Shown: in pieces, positions 17,228-26,340 of the stretch
How positions within the stretch are numbered: position 1 is the first letter of the stretch
Layout of the letters: every line of letters begins with the position of its first letter
NCBI RefSeq assembly: GCF_029338195.1
Contig: NZ_CP119780.1
Span: forward strand, 124,001 to 188,000
Source: Haloarcula litorea
Lineage (GTDB): Archaea; Halobacteriota; Halobacteria; Halobacteriales; Haloarculaceae
DNA: 64,000 nucleotides
Direction: 5' to 3'
Notes under the pieces: model-generated
Told to the model about the DNA's origin: nothing
The model's input: only the letters and a program-made list of their open reading frames with translations
The model's database searches: none
Translations under genes and position numbers: made by a program

Positions 17228-17434
17228 TCACCGTGTCGATCCAACTACCGACGACGAGACCACCGCCCAGTCAATAAGGTACGATGGCACCTCTACTCGC
17301 GGAGCGGTGTACGTACCGACTAGACACGCGACAGCGAGCAGGAGAAGTGAGTTGACCCCGGCAGACACAGCGAAGAGTGGACGCTCATCGAGACGGACCG
17401 TCGTATCGCCCCATTCCGGCGTGGAGATGGCCAT
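17228..17434 (-). CDS. Small membrane protein or displaced tail of the upstream gene
   Basis: From ATG 17434 the 68-residue frame reads STPEWGDTTVRLDERPLFAV, then a hydrophobic stretch ending VACLVGTYTAP. It overlaps the last 50 bases of the upstream gene in another frame. It may be an independent small membrane protein in the same operon. Alternatively a frameshift near 17440 split a longer exported protein whose C-terminal anchor is this segment. I cannot decide between these without homologues. Confidence 0.4.
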   Translation of the reverse strand: MAISTPEWGDTTVRLDERPLFAVSAGVNSLLLLAVACLVGTYTAPRVEVPSYLIDWAVVSSSVVGSTR

Positions 17435-18215
17435 CGAGTTGCGTCCATCCTTGGCGGCCGTCCGCGTAGATCGCGGGCGGAGTCGTCGCTTCGAACGTGT
17501 TGAAGCTGTTCGAGAGCCAGAATCCCCACTCGTTCCAGGCTTCGAATCGGATTTCGTCGATGGTAACGATCGCTTCGGTTGGCGTGTCGTACGTGGCTGC
17601 GGCGACTGTCGTGAACTCCCAGCACGCGTCCGAATCGTCCCACGCGTACTCACAATCGGTCGAAGAGACGTTTCCGAGCGGCGCGAGGAACGACGCGTTC
17701 CCGATCGGATACCGCGTTTCGATGTCGTGGTCAACCGACTGTTGCCACGCAATCGAGTACCGAGTCGGATCGGAAGAGAGCTCTTTGTTGGTCATATTCG
17801 CGGGAATCTCGTCGGGGCCAATCTGTTCTCGGTCGATTACAGAGCCGTTCGGTGCGTACGTCCAGAGGACGTACCGGTCTTCGCCGACGAGTCGGTCGAC
17901 GTGGAGTCGAAGCATCGAACCGTGGGCGGTCTGGACGATGGCCGCGTCCCAGTTCGTCAGCTCCGTGCCGTCGTCGTCGTAGATCCACAGGTCCGATGCG
18001 GCGTCAGCGTCTACGTCCGTGCCCGCGGGAAACGGGAGATGGAACGTGGCGTTCTCGATCGTCGTATTCGTGCTGATAGACGTCGTGTAGGAGTATGTGG
18101 ACGTGTGAGAGTACGCGAAATCCGGTGGGAAGAGGAGAAAGCCGACGGCTGCGATCGGTACAAGGACGACGAGGAGAGCGACCCCGATGATGAGCAGTTG
18201 CTTTGAGGAAACCAT
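17385..18215 (-). CDS. Membrane-anchored exported protein of unknown function
   Basis: The 276-residue protein has an N-terminal anchor at ~7-30 (LLIIGVALLVVLVPIAAVGF). An extracellular domain follows with many Asn-x-Ser/Thr sites (NTTIENATF, NMTNKE, NGSV) and two Cys pairs near residues 185-195. The domain is likely beta-rich and Asp-rich, as for halophilic surface proteins. No family recognised. Upstream bases 18216-18250 are AT-rich and hold a likely promoter. The C-terminus (LDGHLHAGMGRYDGPSR) looks unnatural, supporting a frameshift into the following frame. Confidence 0.55.
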   Translation of the reverse strand: MVSSKQLLIIGVALLVVLVPIAAVGFLLFPPDFAYSHTSTYSYTTSISTNTTIENATFHLPFPAGTDVDADAASDLWIYDDDGTELTNWDAAIVQTAHGSMLRLHVDRLVGEDRYVLWTYAPNGSVIDREQIGPDEIPANMTNKELSSDPTRYSIAWQQSVDHDIETRYPIGNASFLAPLGNVSSTDCEYAWDDSDACWEFTTVAAATYDTPTEAIVTIDEIRFEAWNEWGFWLSNSFNTFEATTPPAIYADGRQGWTQLDGHLHAGMGRYDGPSR

Positions 18216-18352
18216 ACAAAGAGTACGATAATATCAAATATAATACTATTGTGGCTCTGGATAGCACCCGGCAGCATCTGTACGGTCGTTCTGGCACGAC
18301 CGGAAGCTGATTGGGGTGTTTTCTTTCGGCGAAGCAGAGCTACCCGCGTTTT

Positions 18353-19249
18353 TCACACGCGGTAATCACTCTTAGCTACCGGTGGGAGACCGGCATCCTG
18401 TGGGGTCGGTGGGTCGCGGTCGGCGAGGCGGTCAGCGCCGTAGACGAAGACCAGCACGATCGCAATCAGCACGAGTGGAACTGCTCCGGTGACTTCGGCG
18501 AGCAGGTTCAGCCAGGGGTCAGGCACACCGTTTGGAATGAGTGCCTCTGGGTCGGCGGGGTGGAAGATACCCATCGCATTGACGCCAGCGTGGAACACCG
18601 CGACGGCGAGCACGCTCCCGCCGGTGCTGTTGTACATCCACGTCCAGAGGATGGACCCAGCAAGGATGGAGACCATCCAGAGGAGTTGCTGGGAGAGCGG
18701 CCAGCCACCGTGGGTGGTCGTCGCGTTCAGGAACAACGGGAGATGCCACGCAGCCCACGCGACGCCAACGATGACACTCGAGGTCAGCGCACTGTAGGAG
18801 TCCTGCAGGATCGGGAGCATAAAGCCACGCCAGCCGAGATCTTCCTGGCCGCCACCCCACACGGTCCCCCACACTAGTGCGAACAGATAGATGAAGGGTG
18901 ATTCGAATTCGGTGAGGTCGATCGGGCCGCCAGCCAAGACGAACAGCAAGACGCCCAGTGAGAGAATACTCAACGGGAGCCCCAACGCGAGCGCCCACCA
19001 TTTCGCCCCGATTCGCCACTTGAACATCTGGCCGACCCACTTACGGAGGCTCCCACCGGAGGCCCAGATGACGACTGCCGCGCCGATCGGCGGACCGAAG
19101 CCGCCGAAGCCGATCAGGATCGAGTGCGTCCAGGAGGCTGCCATCCCCGAATACGCGAGCGCCCCCTGGATCGTCCAAGTGAACGCATACGCGACCACAA
19201 CGAAGCTCAGGAGACGGTGGTGATCGATCCACGAGCGGAGACTAGCCAT
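18353..19249 (-). CDS. CPBP family intramembrane metalloprotease (CAAX protease type)
   Basis: I chose the ATG at 19249 (MASLRSW), which gives 298 residues; ATGs at 19270 and 19309 are possible. About eight hydrophobic spans are present. The CPBP motifs are EDLGWRGF (the EExxxR-type motif, here with E-D), a His in WHLPLF, and HAGVNAMG. Such enzymes cut near prenylated C-termini or process bacteriocin-like peptides; in haloarchaea the role is unknown. A GGAGGT directly before ATG 19249 argues for a start close by. A second CPBP gene lies at 29595. Confidence 0.75.
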   Translation of the reverse strand: MASLRSWIDHHRLLSFVVVAYAFTWTIQGALAYSGMAASWTHSILIGFGGFGPPIGAAVVIWASGGSLRKWVGQMFKWRIGAKWWALALGLPLSILSLGVLLFVLAGGPIDLTEFESPFIYLFALVWGTVWGGGQEDLGWRGFMLPILQDSYSALTSSVIVGVAWAAWHLPLFLNATTTHGGWPLSQQLLWMVSILAGSILWTWMYNSTGGSVLAVAVFHAGVNAMGIFHPADPEALIPNGVPDPWLNLLAEVTGAVPLVLIAIVLVFVYGADRLADRDPPTPQDAGLPPVAKSDYRV

Positions 19250-19343
19250 ACCTCCGATTGGGAGATACATCGTAATTAACGGTACTCCCGGGTGTCGAGT
19301 TTTCGGCACTACACTCTTCTCAGCTCCTCTCGAACTCTCTCAT

Positions 19344-19655
19344 ATGCCCGACAACGTTCCCGTCTCCTTGGACGGTTCCCCGCTTGCCCAGCGTGCACTC
19401 ACGGACGCACTCGAGACGGCTGACGTCGTCTTGATGGGCGACGACATCGGGAGAATACCCTACGTACTCGGACTCGGTCGGCGGACGCGCCGGACGCTGA
19501 CAGTCAACCTCGCGATCGCCTTCGGTGCGATCGCGCTGATGGTCGGTACGATTCTGTTGCGAGGCATTCCCTTGCCGCTTGCTGTGGTCGGCCACGAGGG
19601 ATCGACGGTCCTCGTTTCCCTGAATGGCCTTCGATTACTCGGCTTTCGAGACTAG
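19344..19655 (+). CDS. UspA/P1B-ATPase chimera (likely gene remnant)
   Basis: Residues 1-20 (VPVSLDGSPLAQRAL) match the start of a UspA universal stress protein. From ~22 the sequence follows the C-terminal end of a heavy-metal P1B ATPase: ALETADVVLMGDDIGRIPYV, two hydrophobic spans, then VGHEGSTVLVSLNGLRLL. The same end is present in the intact ATPase at 20352-22271 (TAIETADMALMADDLDRIPY, MLVHEASVLAVILNGMRLLR). The catalytic domains are missing, so transport activity is excluded. It is an in-frame fusion of two remnants, open from ATG to stop; whether it is expressed is unknown. Confidence 0.65.
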   Translation: MPDNVPVSLDGSPLAQRALTDALETADVVLMGDDIGRIPYVLGLGRRTRRTLTVNLAIAFGAIALMVGTILLRGIPLPLAVVGHEGSTVLVSLNGLRLLGFRD

Positions 19656-19669
19656 GATGTGGCGTCTAG

Positions 19670-20323
19670 TCACGCCGTCTCGACGGTGAACAACGAGTCG
19701 TCGTCGAGGACAACTTGTACGCGACGGTGCCAGGCCTCTGCGAAGGCCTCCCGTTGCTTCTCGCTTGCGGACCCCTCTAGAATCCCCTGGAGGTTCCCGA
19801 TTGCGGGTCCACCGTCGGGAACGTCGCTGACGTGGTAGGTCACTTCGACGGTCTCGTCCGTGTCGGTTCGCCCGAACCGGAACGTCGGCTCCGCCGTGTC
19901 CGGGTCGAACGCGTCGAAGGCGAGGAGGTCGCGGCGGCCGCCGTAGCCGCCGGCGAGCCCGCTGAACCCGTCGTCTTTGGTCGCGCCAGTGACGTACGAG
20001 ATGATGCGGCTCATAACGCCGTACGCAGCATCGTCCTGCGGGCCGGCCGCCTGCACCTCGATTCCGCTCCGAACTGGATAGTCGTCGGGATACAGGGCGT
20101 CGAGTCCGAGCTGGGCGATCCGGTACGCGCCCGCGGCCGTCGGACAGGAGTGTCCCGCCTCCTTCACCGCGTCTCTATAGGTGATGACGAACGGGTCGCC
20201 CGGTTCAAGGACGCCGAGGGCCTCCGCGACGGGGTCGCGAATTTCGATCGGATCGACGTCGTAGTCTACCTTCCAATTGGTTCTGGTCTGGGTCTCGGCA
20301 GTCGCAGTCGAGTTCGCTGTCAT
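19670..20323 (-). CDS. FmdE-like metal-site protein in metal-resistance cluster
   Basis: The 217-residue protein has EAGHSCPTAAGAYRIAQLGL near residue 55, the GHxCP motif of the FmdE family (formylmethanofuran dehydrogenase subunit E-like). LYPDDYPVRSGIEV and a YGVMSRIISYVTGA stretch with Gly-rich continuation follow. Cys/His in this motif likely bind a metal. No methanogenesis genes are near; the immediate upstream neighbour on the same strand is a P1B ATPase, so a role in metal handling fits better. ATG at 20323, 28 bases after the ATPase stop. Confidence 0.55.
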   Translation of the reverse strand: MTANSTATAETQTRTNWKVDYDVDPIEIRDPVAEALGVLEPGDPFVITYRDAVKEAGHSCPTAAGAYRIAQLGLDALYPDDYPVRSGIEVQAAGPQDDAAYGVMSRIISYVTGATKDDGFSGLAGGYGGRRDLLAFDAFDPDTAEPTFRFGRTDTDETVEVTYHVSDVPDGGPAIGNLQGILEGSASEKQREAFAEAWHRRVQVVLDDDSLFTVETA

Positions 20324-20351
20324 AAGTGGTGGTGGTGATCGTATCTAGTGG

Positions 20352-22271
20352 TCAGTGGCGAAGCAGTCGCATCCCGTTGAGGATGACCGCGAGGACGCTG
20401 GCCTCGTGGACCAGCATCCCCGACGCAAGGGTGACGTAGCTGGTGAGCACGCCGGCGAGGAGGACGGTGACGGTCAGGACTGCGAGCCCGACGTTCTCGA
20501 GGACGTTCCAGCGCGTCGCCTTGCTGAGTTTGACCGCGTAGGGGATGCGGTCGAGGTCGTCGGCCATCAGCGCCATATCCGCCGTCTCGATGGCAGTGTC
20601 CGTCCCGGCGGCACCCATCGCGATGCCGACGTCGGCGGTCGCCAGCGACGGCGCGTCGTTGATGCCGTCGCCGACCATCGCGACCACGCGCCCGTCGGCT
20701 CGGTAGGCCTCGATGACGGTCTGCTTGTCCTCGGGGAGGAGTTCGGCGCGGTACTCGTCGATGCCGACCTCTTCGGCGACGGCGGCGGCCGTCCGCTCGT
20801 TGTCGCCGGTGAGCATCACCGTCTCGATGCCGACGTCCTGAAGCGCCGCGACGACGCCAGGAGCAGCCTCCCGGAGCTCGTCCCGCAGCGCGATTGCGCC
20901 GATGATGTCCCCGTCCCGGACGACGTGGACGACCGTCTCGCCGCGCCTCTCACGCTCGCGGACGTAGTCGGCGACCGGACTGGGGACGTCGATGTCGCGG
21001 TCGTCCAGCAGTGCGCGGTTGCCGACGACAACTTCGTGGCCATCGGTATCGGCGATGACGCCCTTACCAGCGACCACGTCGAAGTCGTCGGGATCGGGCA
21101 CCGACTGGAGGCTGGCGTCCGTCTCCTCCGCCTGGGCGACCGCCGTCCCACCGTCCGCCGCAGCAGTCGGCCCCTCGCGGGCCGCGTCGACGATGGCGTC
21201 GGCGAGGTGGTGTTCGCTCTTCTTCTCGGCGGTCGCCGCGAGCGAGAGGACCTCGTCGTCGGCGACGCCGAACCCCTCGACGTCCGCGACGGCGGTCTCG
21301 CCCTTCGTGAGGGTGCCGGTCTTGTCGAAGGCGACGAGGTCGATCTTGCCGGCGCGCTCGAGGTGTTCGCCGCCCTTCAGCAGCACGCCCGACCGGGCGG
21401 CGTTGCCGATGGCCGAGACGATGCTGACCGGCGGCCCGATGACCAGCGCGCCCGGACAGCCGATGACCAGCAGCGTCAGCGACAGGATCGCGTTCTGCGT
21501 GACCGCATACGCGCCGATCGCCAGCACGATGACGCCGGGCGTGTAGTACTTCGCGAACCGGTCGATGAGACTCTCCGTGGGCGACTGGGCCTCCTGGGCC
21601 TCTTCGACGCGACGGATGATACGTTCGAGCGTCGTATCCGAGCCCGCACCCGTCGTCCGGACTTCGAGCGCGCCTTCTCGGTTGACAGTCCCGGCGTAGA
21701 CCTCGTCGCCGTCGGCCTTGTGGACGGGCGCGCTCTCGCCGGTGACCGGTGCCTGATTGACGGCGCTTTCGCCGTCGACGACCTCGCCATCGACCGGAAT
21801 CTTCCCGCCCGGCTTCACGACGACGACCTCGCCCTCCTCGACCTCGCGGGCGGGAACCTCCTGGAGTTCCCCGTCGCGACGGACGGTCGCCGTCTCGGGG
21901 GTCATCTCCAGCAGCTCCTGGAGGGCCGTCCGGGTCTTCCGCATCGTCCGGCCTTCGAGGTAGCTACCGAGGCTGAACAGGAAGACGACGGCCGCCGCTT
22001 CCCAGTACTCCCCGATGACGATGGCCCCGATCGCCGCCAGCGTCACCAGCGTCTTGATGCCGAGCGTCCGGTTCGTGACCTCGTGGTAGGCGGTCTTGGC
22101 GACGTCGTAGCCACCCACGATCGTCGCGAGGACGAGGATGGCGGCGCTTGCCATCTCGAAACTCGTGAGGTAGCCCAGACTCCAGCCACCGCCGTACAGC
22201 AGGCCGCTCGTCGCCGTGACGATGGCCTTCCGGTGTTTCCGGTAGTACTGGGTGATCGATTGTTTGGTCAT
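20352..22271 (-). CDS. Heavy-metal P1B ATPase with CPG motif (zinc/cadmium-like group)
   Basis: From ATG 22271 the protein has 639 residues; the longer frame reaches into the HMA gene and is a shadow. About eight membrane spans. Motifs: VTGESAPV actuator loop, CPGALVIG transmembrane motif (Cys272), DKTGTLTKGE (Asp316 phosphorylated) and GDGINDAPS hinge. The usual nucleotide-domain SEHPLA is SEHHLADAI here. The CPG dipeptide replaces CPC, so zinc/cadmium specificity is uncertain. There is no internal HMA domain; a separate HMA gene lies four bases upstream. The operon is HMA, ATPase, FmdE-like protein, divergent from a winged-helix regulator. Confidence 0.85.
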   Translation of the reverse strand: MTKQSITQYYRKHRKAIVTATSGLLYGGGWSLGYLTSFEMASAAILVLATIVGGYDVAKTAYHEVTNRTLGIKTLVTLAAIGAIVIGEYWEAAAVVFLFSLGSYLEGRTMRKTRTALQELLEMTPETATVRRDGELQEVPAREVEEGEVVVVKPGGKIPVDGEVVDGESAVNQAPVTGESAPVHKADGDEVYAGTVNREGALEVRTTGAGSDTTLERIIRRVEEAQEAQSPTESLIDRFAKYYTPGVIVLAIGAYAVTQNAILSLTLLVIGCPGALVIGPPVSIVSAIGNAARSGVLLKGGEHLERAGKIDLVAFDKTGTLTKGETAVADVEGFGVADDEVLSLAATAEKKSEHHLADAIVDAAREGPTAAADGGTAVAQAEETDASLQSVPDPDDFDVVAGKGVIADTDGHEVVVGNRALLDDRDIDVPSPVADYVRERERRGETVVHVVRDGDIIGAIALRDELREAAPGVVAALQDVGIETVMLTGDNERTAAAVAEEVGIDEYRAELLPEDKQTVIEAYRADGRVVAMVGDGINDAPSLATADVGIAMGAAGTDTAIETADMALMADDLDRIPYAVKLSKATRWNVLENVGLAVLTVTVLLAGVLTSYVTLASGMLVHEASVLAVILNGMRLLRH

Positions 22272-22275
22272 AGAG

Positions 22276-22491
22276 TTAGGCGGGCTGGGGCGTGTACCCC
22301 TGGTTTTCGATGGTCTGTGCGAAGGCGTCGGGGTCAGCGACGCTGTCGTCGTACTCGATTTCGACGCGGCCGGTCGCGTAGTGGACTTCGACGTGCTGGA
22401 CACCGTCGACGTTCGACAGGGCGCGTTCGACGGTGCTCGCACAGGTCGGGCAGTCGAAGTCGAGGACGCGGAACTGGGTCGTGTCGCTCAT
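22276..22491 (-). CDS. HMA domain heavy-metal chaperone
   Basis: The 71-residue protein contains DFDCPTCASTVERAL, with the metal-binding CxxC at Cys14 and Cys17, followed by the beta-alpha-beta HMA fold (VDGVQHVEVHYATGRVEIEY). Such proteins bind Cu(I), Zn or Cd and deliver it to a P1B ATPase. It ends four bases before the ATPase start, so the two are translated together. The Asp before the CxxC instead of the usual Met may favour divalent metals (inference). The ATG at 22491 is preferred to the GTG just before it. Confidence 0.85.
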   Translation of the reverse strand: MSDTTQFRVLDFDCPTCASTVERALSNVDGVQHVEVHYATGRVEIEYDDSVADPDAFAQTIENQGYTPQPA

Positions 22492-22673
22492 CACAGTTCG
22501 AGGTAGTGCCCGTACCCCAATAAGTATTTTTTAGATGATATGTTTGAATACGGATATAGGTGGTTGGAACAGTCAAACGGGTCGTCTAGGGCTTTCGGTA
22601 TCGCGAGCCCGGCGACCTGCGCTCTAAGCAGCGTCCCGCTAGCTTTTCCCGCCTGCTCATACTCAGTTCTCGT

Positions 22674-23213
22674 ATGAGTGGTTCCAGCACCGACCACCGG
22701 CTTGAGGACATCGCGGTGCGAGACACGCGGGTTTCGGACGCCATCGACGAACCGATGCGGGCGATGATCCTCGATATCCTCTCTGAGGAGGCGCTGACCG
22801 CAACTGAGGTCCACGGCCGCTTAGAGGACCGCGGCGTCGACCGCACGGAGAACACGGTCCGTCATCACATCAACGAGTTGCGGGATGCCGGTCTCGTCGA
22901 CGTCGTCCGCTTCGAGGAAGGGCGCGGCGGGACGACGAAGTACTACCACGCGAATACGATCGTCCTCTCGTACTCGCTGCCGGAGTCGGCCGACGACGCT
23001 GTCGAGGAGATGATCGAGGCCGTTCAGCCCCAGATCAGGGACTCACTCGACACTCTCACAGAAGACCACGACGACGCGATAGCGGAGCTCGTCGCAGATA
23101 TGCAGCCGTGTGAGCACTGTCGGACCCAGAAGTACGAAACCTACGTGCTCCTGACTGTCCTCCGCCGGGCGTTCGTTCGTGCACACCGAGATTCTCAGAT
23201 AAACAAGTGGTGA
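22674..23213 (+). CDS. Winged-helix metal-responsive repressor (ArsR-like)
   Basis: The 179-residue protein has a winged helix at ~20-95: ILDILSEEALTATEVHGRL, NTVRHHINELRDAGLVDVVR, then a wing with GRGGTTKYY. A helical middle follows. A C-terminal CEHC with downstream helix (TYVLLTVLRRAFVRAH) is a probable metal or redox sensor site. It lies between divergent HMA/ATPase genes and the HMA/CopB genes, ideally placed to control both. Binding of metal would release DNA if it acts like ArsR/SmtB repressors. ATG at 22674. Confidence 0.75.
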   Translation: MSGSSTDHRLEDIAVRDTRVSDAIDEPMRAMILDILSEEALTATEVHGRLEDRGVDRTENTVRHHINELRDAGLVDVVRFEEGRGGTTKYYHANTIVLSYSLPESADDAVEEMIEAVQPQIRDSLDTLTEDHDDAIAELVADMQPCEHCRTQKYETYVLLTVLRRAFVRAHRDSQINKW

Positions 23214-23333
23214 ATCTGCGATTTGGTTTGTTGCGGCTGCACGTATCACTTTGAATCTAAAGTTTGCCCCCGAAGAGACCGGTATGATCGAAGGGGAAAT
23301 CCGCTAAAGAGAGGGAGCCGTATGTACCTCTGT

Positions 23334-23531
23334 ATGACGACGACCATCACCGTGGAAGGAATGTCGTGCGGTCACTGTGAACAGACGGTCGAAGAGGCCC
23401 TTGAAGAGGTCGCTGGCGTGACTTCTGTGACCGTCGACAGGGAGAGCGAACAGGCGAGTGTCGACGGTGAGGCAGCGGTCACGGCCCTCGTAGCGGCCGC
23501 CGAAGACGCGGGATACACCGCTCACGCCTGA
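23334..23531 (+). CDS. CopZ-like HMA copper chaperone
   Basis: The 65-residue protein starts TTTITVEGMSCGHCEQTVEE, with the classical GMxCxxC site (Cys12 and Cys15), and continues in the HMA fold to EDAGYTAHA. It is the cytoplasmic copper-chaperone type. ATG 23334 is chosen since earlier in-frame codons have no HMA homology. It precedes the CPH-type ATPase gene by 145 bases in the same direction. Confidence 0.9.
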   Translation: MTTTITVEGMSCGHCEQTVEEALEEVAGVTSVTVDRESEQASVDGEAAVTALVAAAEDAGYTAHA

Positions 23532-23676
23532 GTATCGTGCGCTGCGGATCGCACGGGTCGCTCCGAGACGACGACTAACCGTCGTCTCCGGAGCTTGTCT
23601 ACGCTGGTCCTGCTGGCGGTTTCAGGGCCGCAGATTCAGGAAGCCGGCGGATCCACCCCTAAAGAGCATATGACCT

Positions 23677-25809
23677 ATGGACGACCACAAAGATACAGCT
23701 GAGAATTCTCCGGGAGAAGAGGACCAGCAGGATACCACCAGCCACCAGCACGAACACGGCGACCACGAGGGACACGGCGAGGGGCACGGCGGGATGCACG
23801 AAGGCCACGAGCGGATGTTCCGGCGGCGCTTCTTCGTCTCGACGCTCCTGTCGGTTCCCGTTCTCCTGTACAGCGAAACGCTGCAGGAGTGGCTCGGCTT
23901 CTCCGTCCCAGCATTCCCGGGCAGCGAGTGGATCAACCCCGTCTTCGCGGTCATCGTCTTCGCGTACGGTGGCGTTCCGTTCCTCCAGATGGCACTCCCG
24001 GAGCTGAAAGACCGGTCGCCGGGGATGATGACGTTGATCTCGATGGCGATCACCGTCGCGTTCGTCTACAGCCTCGCAAGCGTGGTTTTCCCCACACAGT
24101 CGGCGTTCTTCTGGGAGCTCGTCACGCTGATCGACATCATGCTGCTCGGCCACTGGATCGAGATGCGGTCGGTCCGGCGGGCCTCCAGCGCGCTCGACGA
24201 ACTGGCGAAACTGATGCCAGACACCGCCGAGCGCATCACCGACGACGGGGGGACCGAGGAAGTCCCCGTCGGTGAGCTCTCCGAGGGCGACCTCGTGCTC
24301 GTCCGACCGGGCGCGAGTGTCCCTGCTGACGGCACCGTCGAGGAGGGTGACTCCGACGTCAACGAGTCGATGATCACCGGCGAGTCGAAACCGGTCTCGA
24401 AAGAGCCCGGCGACGAGGTCATCGGCGGCACCATCAACGGCGACGGGAGTCTCCGTGTTCGCGTCGGTGCGACGGGCGAGGAGACCACACTCGCGGGCAT
24501 TATGCGCCTGGTCGAGGAAGCTCAACAGAGCAAGTCCGAGACCCAAGTGCTGGCCGATCGGGCAGCCGGCTGGCTGTTCTACGTCGCGCTCGGGGCGGCA
24601 GTCGTGACCGCGATCGCGTGGACGGTCGCGGTGTCGTTCGACGCGACGGTCATCGAGCGAGTCGTGACGGTGCTCGTCATCGCCTGCCCACACGCCCTCG
24701 GGCTCGCCATCCCGCTGGTCGTCGCGATCAACACCTCGCTTGCGGCGCGCAACGGGATGCTCGTTCGCGACCGCATCGCGATGGAAGACGCACGGGATCT
24801 GGACGCCATCATCTTCGACAAGACAGGGACGCTCACCGAGGGCGAACACGGCGTCGTGGATATGGCGACCGTCGACGGCGTCGACGAGGACGACGCGCTC
24901 GGGCTGGCGGCAGCCGTCGAGAGCGACTCCGAACACATGATCGCCCGAGCGATCCGCGAGGCAGCTGACGGGCGTGATCTTAGTGCACCTGACGCGACCG
25001 ATTTCGAGGCGATCAAAGGGAGAGGGGTTCGCGGGAACGTCGACGGAAGCGAGGTGTACGTCGGCGGGCCGAACCTGTTGGCCCAGCTCGATAGCGAGAT
25101 CCCCGACCATCTCCAGCGCTTCGCCGACGAGGCCGGACAGAACGCCCAGACAGTGGTGTATCTCGTTCGTGACGGTGAGCTGATCGCCGCCTTCGCGATG
25201 GCCGACGTGATCCGCGAGGAGAGTTTCCGCGTCGTCGACGCACTCCACGATCTGGGCATCGAGGTGGCGATGCTGACTGGCGACTCCCAGGACGTCGCCA
25301 ACGCTGTCGCCGACGAACTGGGCATCGACACGGTGTTCGCGGAGGTCCTCCCCGAAGACAAGGACGAGAAAGTCCAGGAACTCCAGGACCAGGGGAAGCT
25401 CGTGGGGATGGTCGGTGACGGCGTCAACGACGCGCCGGCGCTGACGCGGGCCGACGTCGGCATCGCCATCGGGAGCGGCACCGACGTCGCCGTCCAGTCG
25501 GCGGATGTCATCCTCGTTCAGAACAACCCGATGGACGTGGTGCGACTCGTAAAGCTCAGCAAGGCAAGCTACCGAAAGATGCAGGAGAACATCGTCTGGG
25601 CGGCCGGCTACAACGTCTTCGCGATTCCGCTCGCAGCAGGCGTGTTGGCACCGATCGGGGTTCTGCTGTCCCCCGCAGTGGGTGCGCTCTTGATGTCGTT
25701 GAGCACAGTAATCGTCGCGATCAACGCACAGCTCCTCCGCCGCGTGGACCTGTCCATCCCTGAGCTTCCAAGCGGGACACCAGCTGCGGAGGCACAGCCC
25801 GCTGACTGA
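23677..25809 (+). CDS. copB: Copper P1B-3 ATPase (CopB type) with His-rich N-terminus
   Basis: The 710-residue protein has a His-rich start (about ten His before residue 50). Eight spans carry the CPH motif (Cys337-Pro-His), the mark of P1B-3 copper exporters, often Cu(II)-linked. Other motifs: [18 protein letters not shown] (Asp381), LTGDSQ and [20 protein letters not shown]. The HP motif SEHP is SEHM here. No HMA domain is present, so the His-rich tail may collect metal. It forms a metal-resistance unit with the HMA protein and the repressor upstream. ATG at 23677. Confidence 0.9.
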   Translation: MDDHKDTAENSPGEEDQQDTTSHQHEHGDHEGHGEGHGGMHEGHERMFRRRFFVSTLLSVPVLLYSETLQEWLGFSVPAFPGSEWINPVFAVIVFAYGGVPFLQMALPELKDRSPGMMTLISMAITVAFVYSLASVVFPTQSAFFWELVTLIDIMLLGHWIEMRSVRRASSALDELAKLMPDTAERITDDGGTEEVPVGELSEGDLVLVRPGASVPADGTVEEGDSDVNESMITGESKPVSKEPGDEVIGGTINGDGSLRVRVGATGEETTLAGIMRLVEEAQQSKSETQVLADRAAGWLFYVALGAAVVTAIAWTVAVSFDATVIERVVTVLVIACPHALGLAIPLVVAINTSLAARNGMLVRDRIAMEDARDLDAIIFDKTGTLTEGEHGVVDMATVDGVDEDDALGLAAAVESDSEHMIARAIREAADGRDLSAPDATDFEAIKGRGVRGNVDGSEVYVGGPNLLAQLDSEIPDHLQRFADEAGQNAQTVVYLVRDGELIAAFAMADVIREESFRVVDALHDLGIEVAMLTGDSQDVANAVADELGIDTVFAEVLPEDKDEKVQELQDQGKLVGMVGDGVNDAPALTRADVGIAIGSGTDVAVQSADVILVQNNPMDVVRLVKLSKASYRKMQENIVWAAGYNVFAIPLAAGVLAPIGVLLSPAVGALLMSLSTVIVAINAQLLRRVDLSIPELPSGTPAAEAQPAD

Positions 25810-26004
25810 GGGTCTTTCTGGCTACTCCAGGAGGGATTCCGCTGGGGTGACTGTCGCGTCCGACAGACCGGTGGGCGCTACGCGGGCACCGATTCTTTGC
25901 TCTCCAGATACCGGCTTTCCCATTCAGTCGTGCCTCTATTTCACCCTGACCGCGCTGGTGACCGTATAGACGTTCGTCCGCTTGTCGAGTTCACTCTTCT
26001 CTAG

Positions 26005-26244
26005 CAGTCCTTTCTCGACGAGGTCGTTGGGGACGCGTCTGCTCTCGACGGTGTCCGCTGTATTGGCGAGGTCACGGATCTCCATCAGAACAGCACGGCG
26101 CTCTATTTCACCTTCACTGACGGCGACGCCGAGCGCCTCTGGATCTGGGCGAACCGCTACCGGAAGATGGACGCCGGTCTCGAAGACGGGACCGAGCTGG
26201 TCCTCGAATGCGATATCGGCTACCGCCCAGTTGCGGATATCTAA
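26005..26244 (+). pseudogene. xseA: Exonuclease VII large-subunit fragment (OB-fold)
   Basis: After an in-frame TAG (26002-26004) the frame reads SFLDEVVGDASALDGVRCIG, then EVTDLHQNSTALYFTFTDGD and LWIWANRYRKMDAGLEDGTE. This follows the N-terminal OB-fold of XseA as known from haloarchaea. It ends in a TAA at 26242 right where the family would continue, so the nuclease core is lost. The upstream frame holds the stop and a partial duplicate reading LYFTLT near 25936. The minus-strand frame over the same bases is antisense. No activity is expected. Confidence 0.6.
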
Positions 26245-26340
26245 GAAATATTATAGTATATCGAGTCTCCCGCGCTAAACCGGGTGGCGCGGACTCCCCC
26301 GCTGGCACCGGCCGGCCGGGGCGGTTCGATCCGGCGAGCC

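Noticed and set aside
20355-22523. Very long open frame (722 codons) on the plus strand
   Set aside because: It is antisense to the P1B ATPase and HMA genes. Its Asp/Arg/Val-rich, repetitive composition is typical of the antisense frame in high-GC halophile genes.
23659-25248. 529-codon minus-strand frame
   Set aside because: Antisense shadow of the CopB-type ATPase, whose motifs are complete on the plus strand.
25936-26250. Minus-strand frame with HTH-like ending (RDLANTADTVESRRVPNDLV)
   Set aside because: It is antisense to the xseA fragment, whose plus-strand order matches a known OB-fold better. No start codon in a suitable place.
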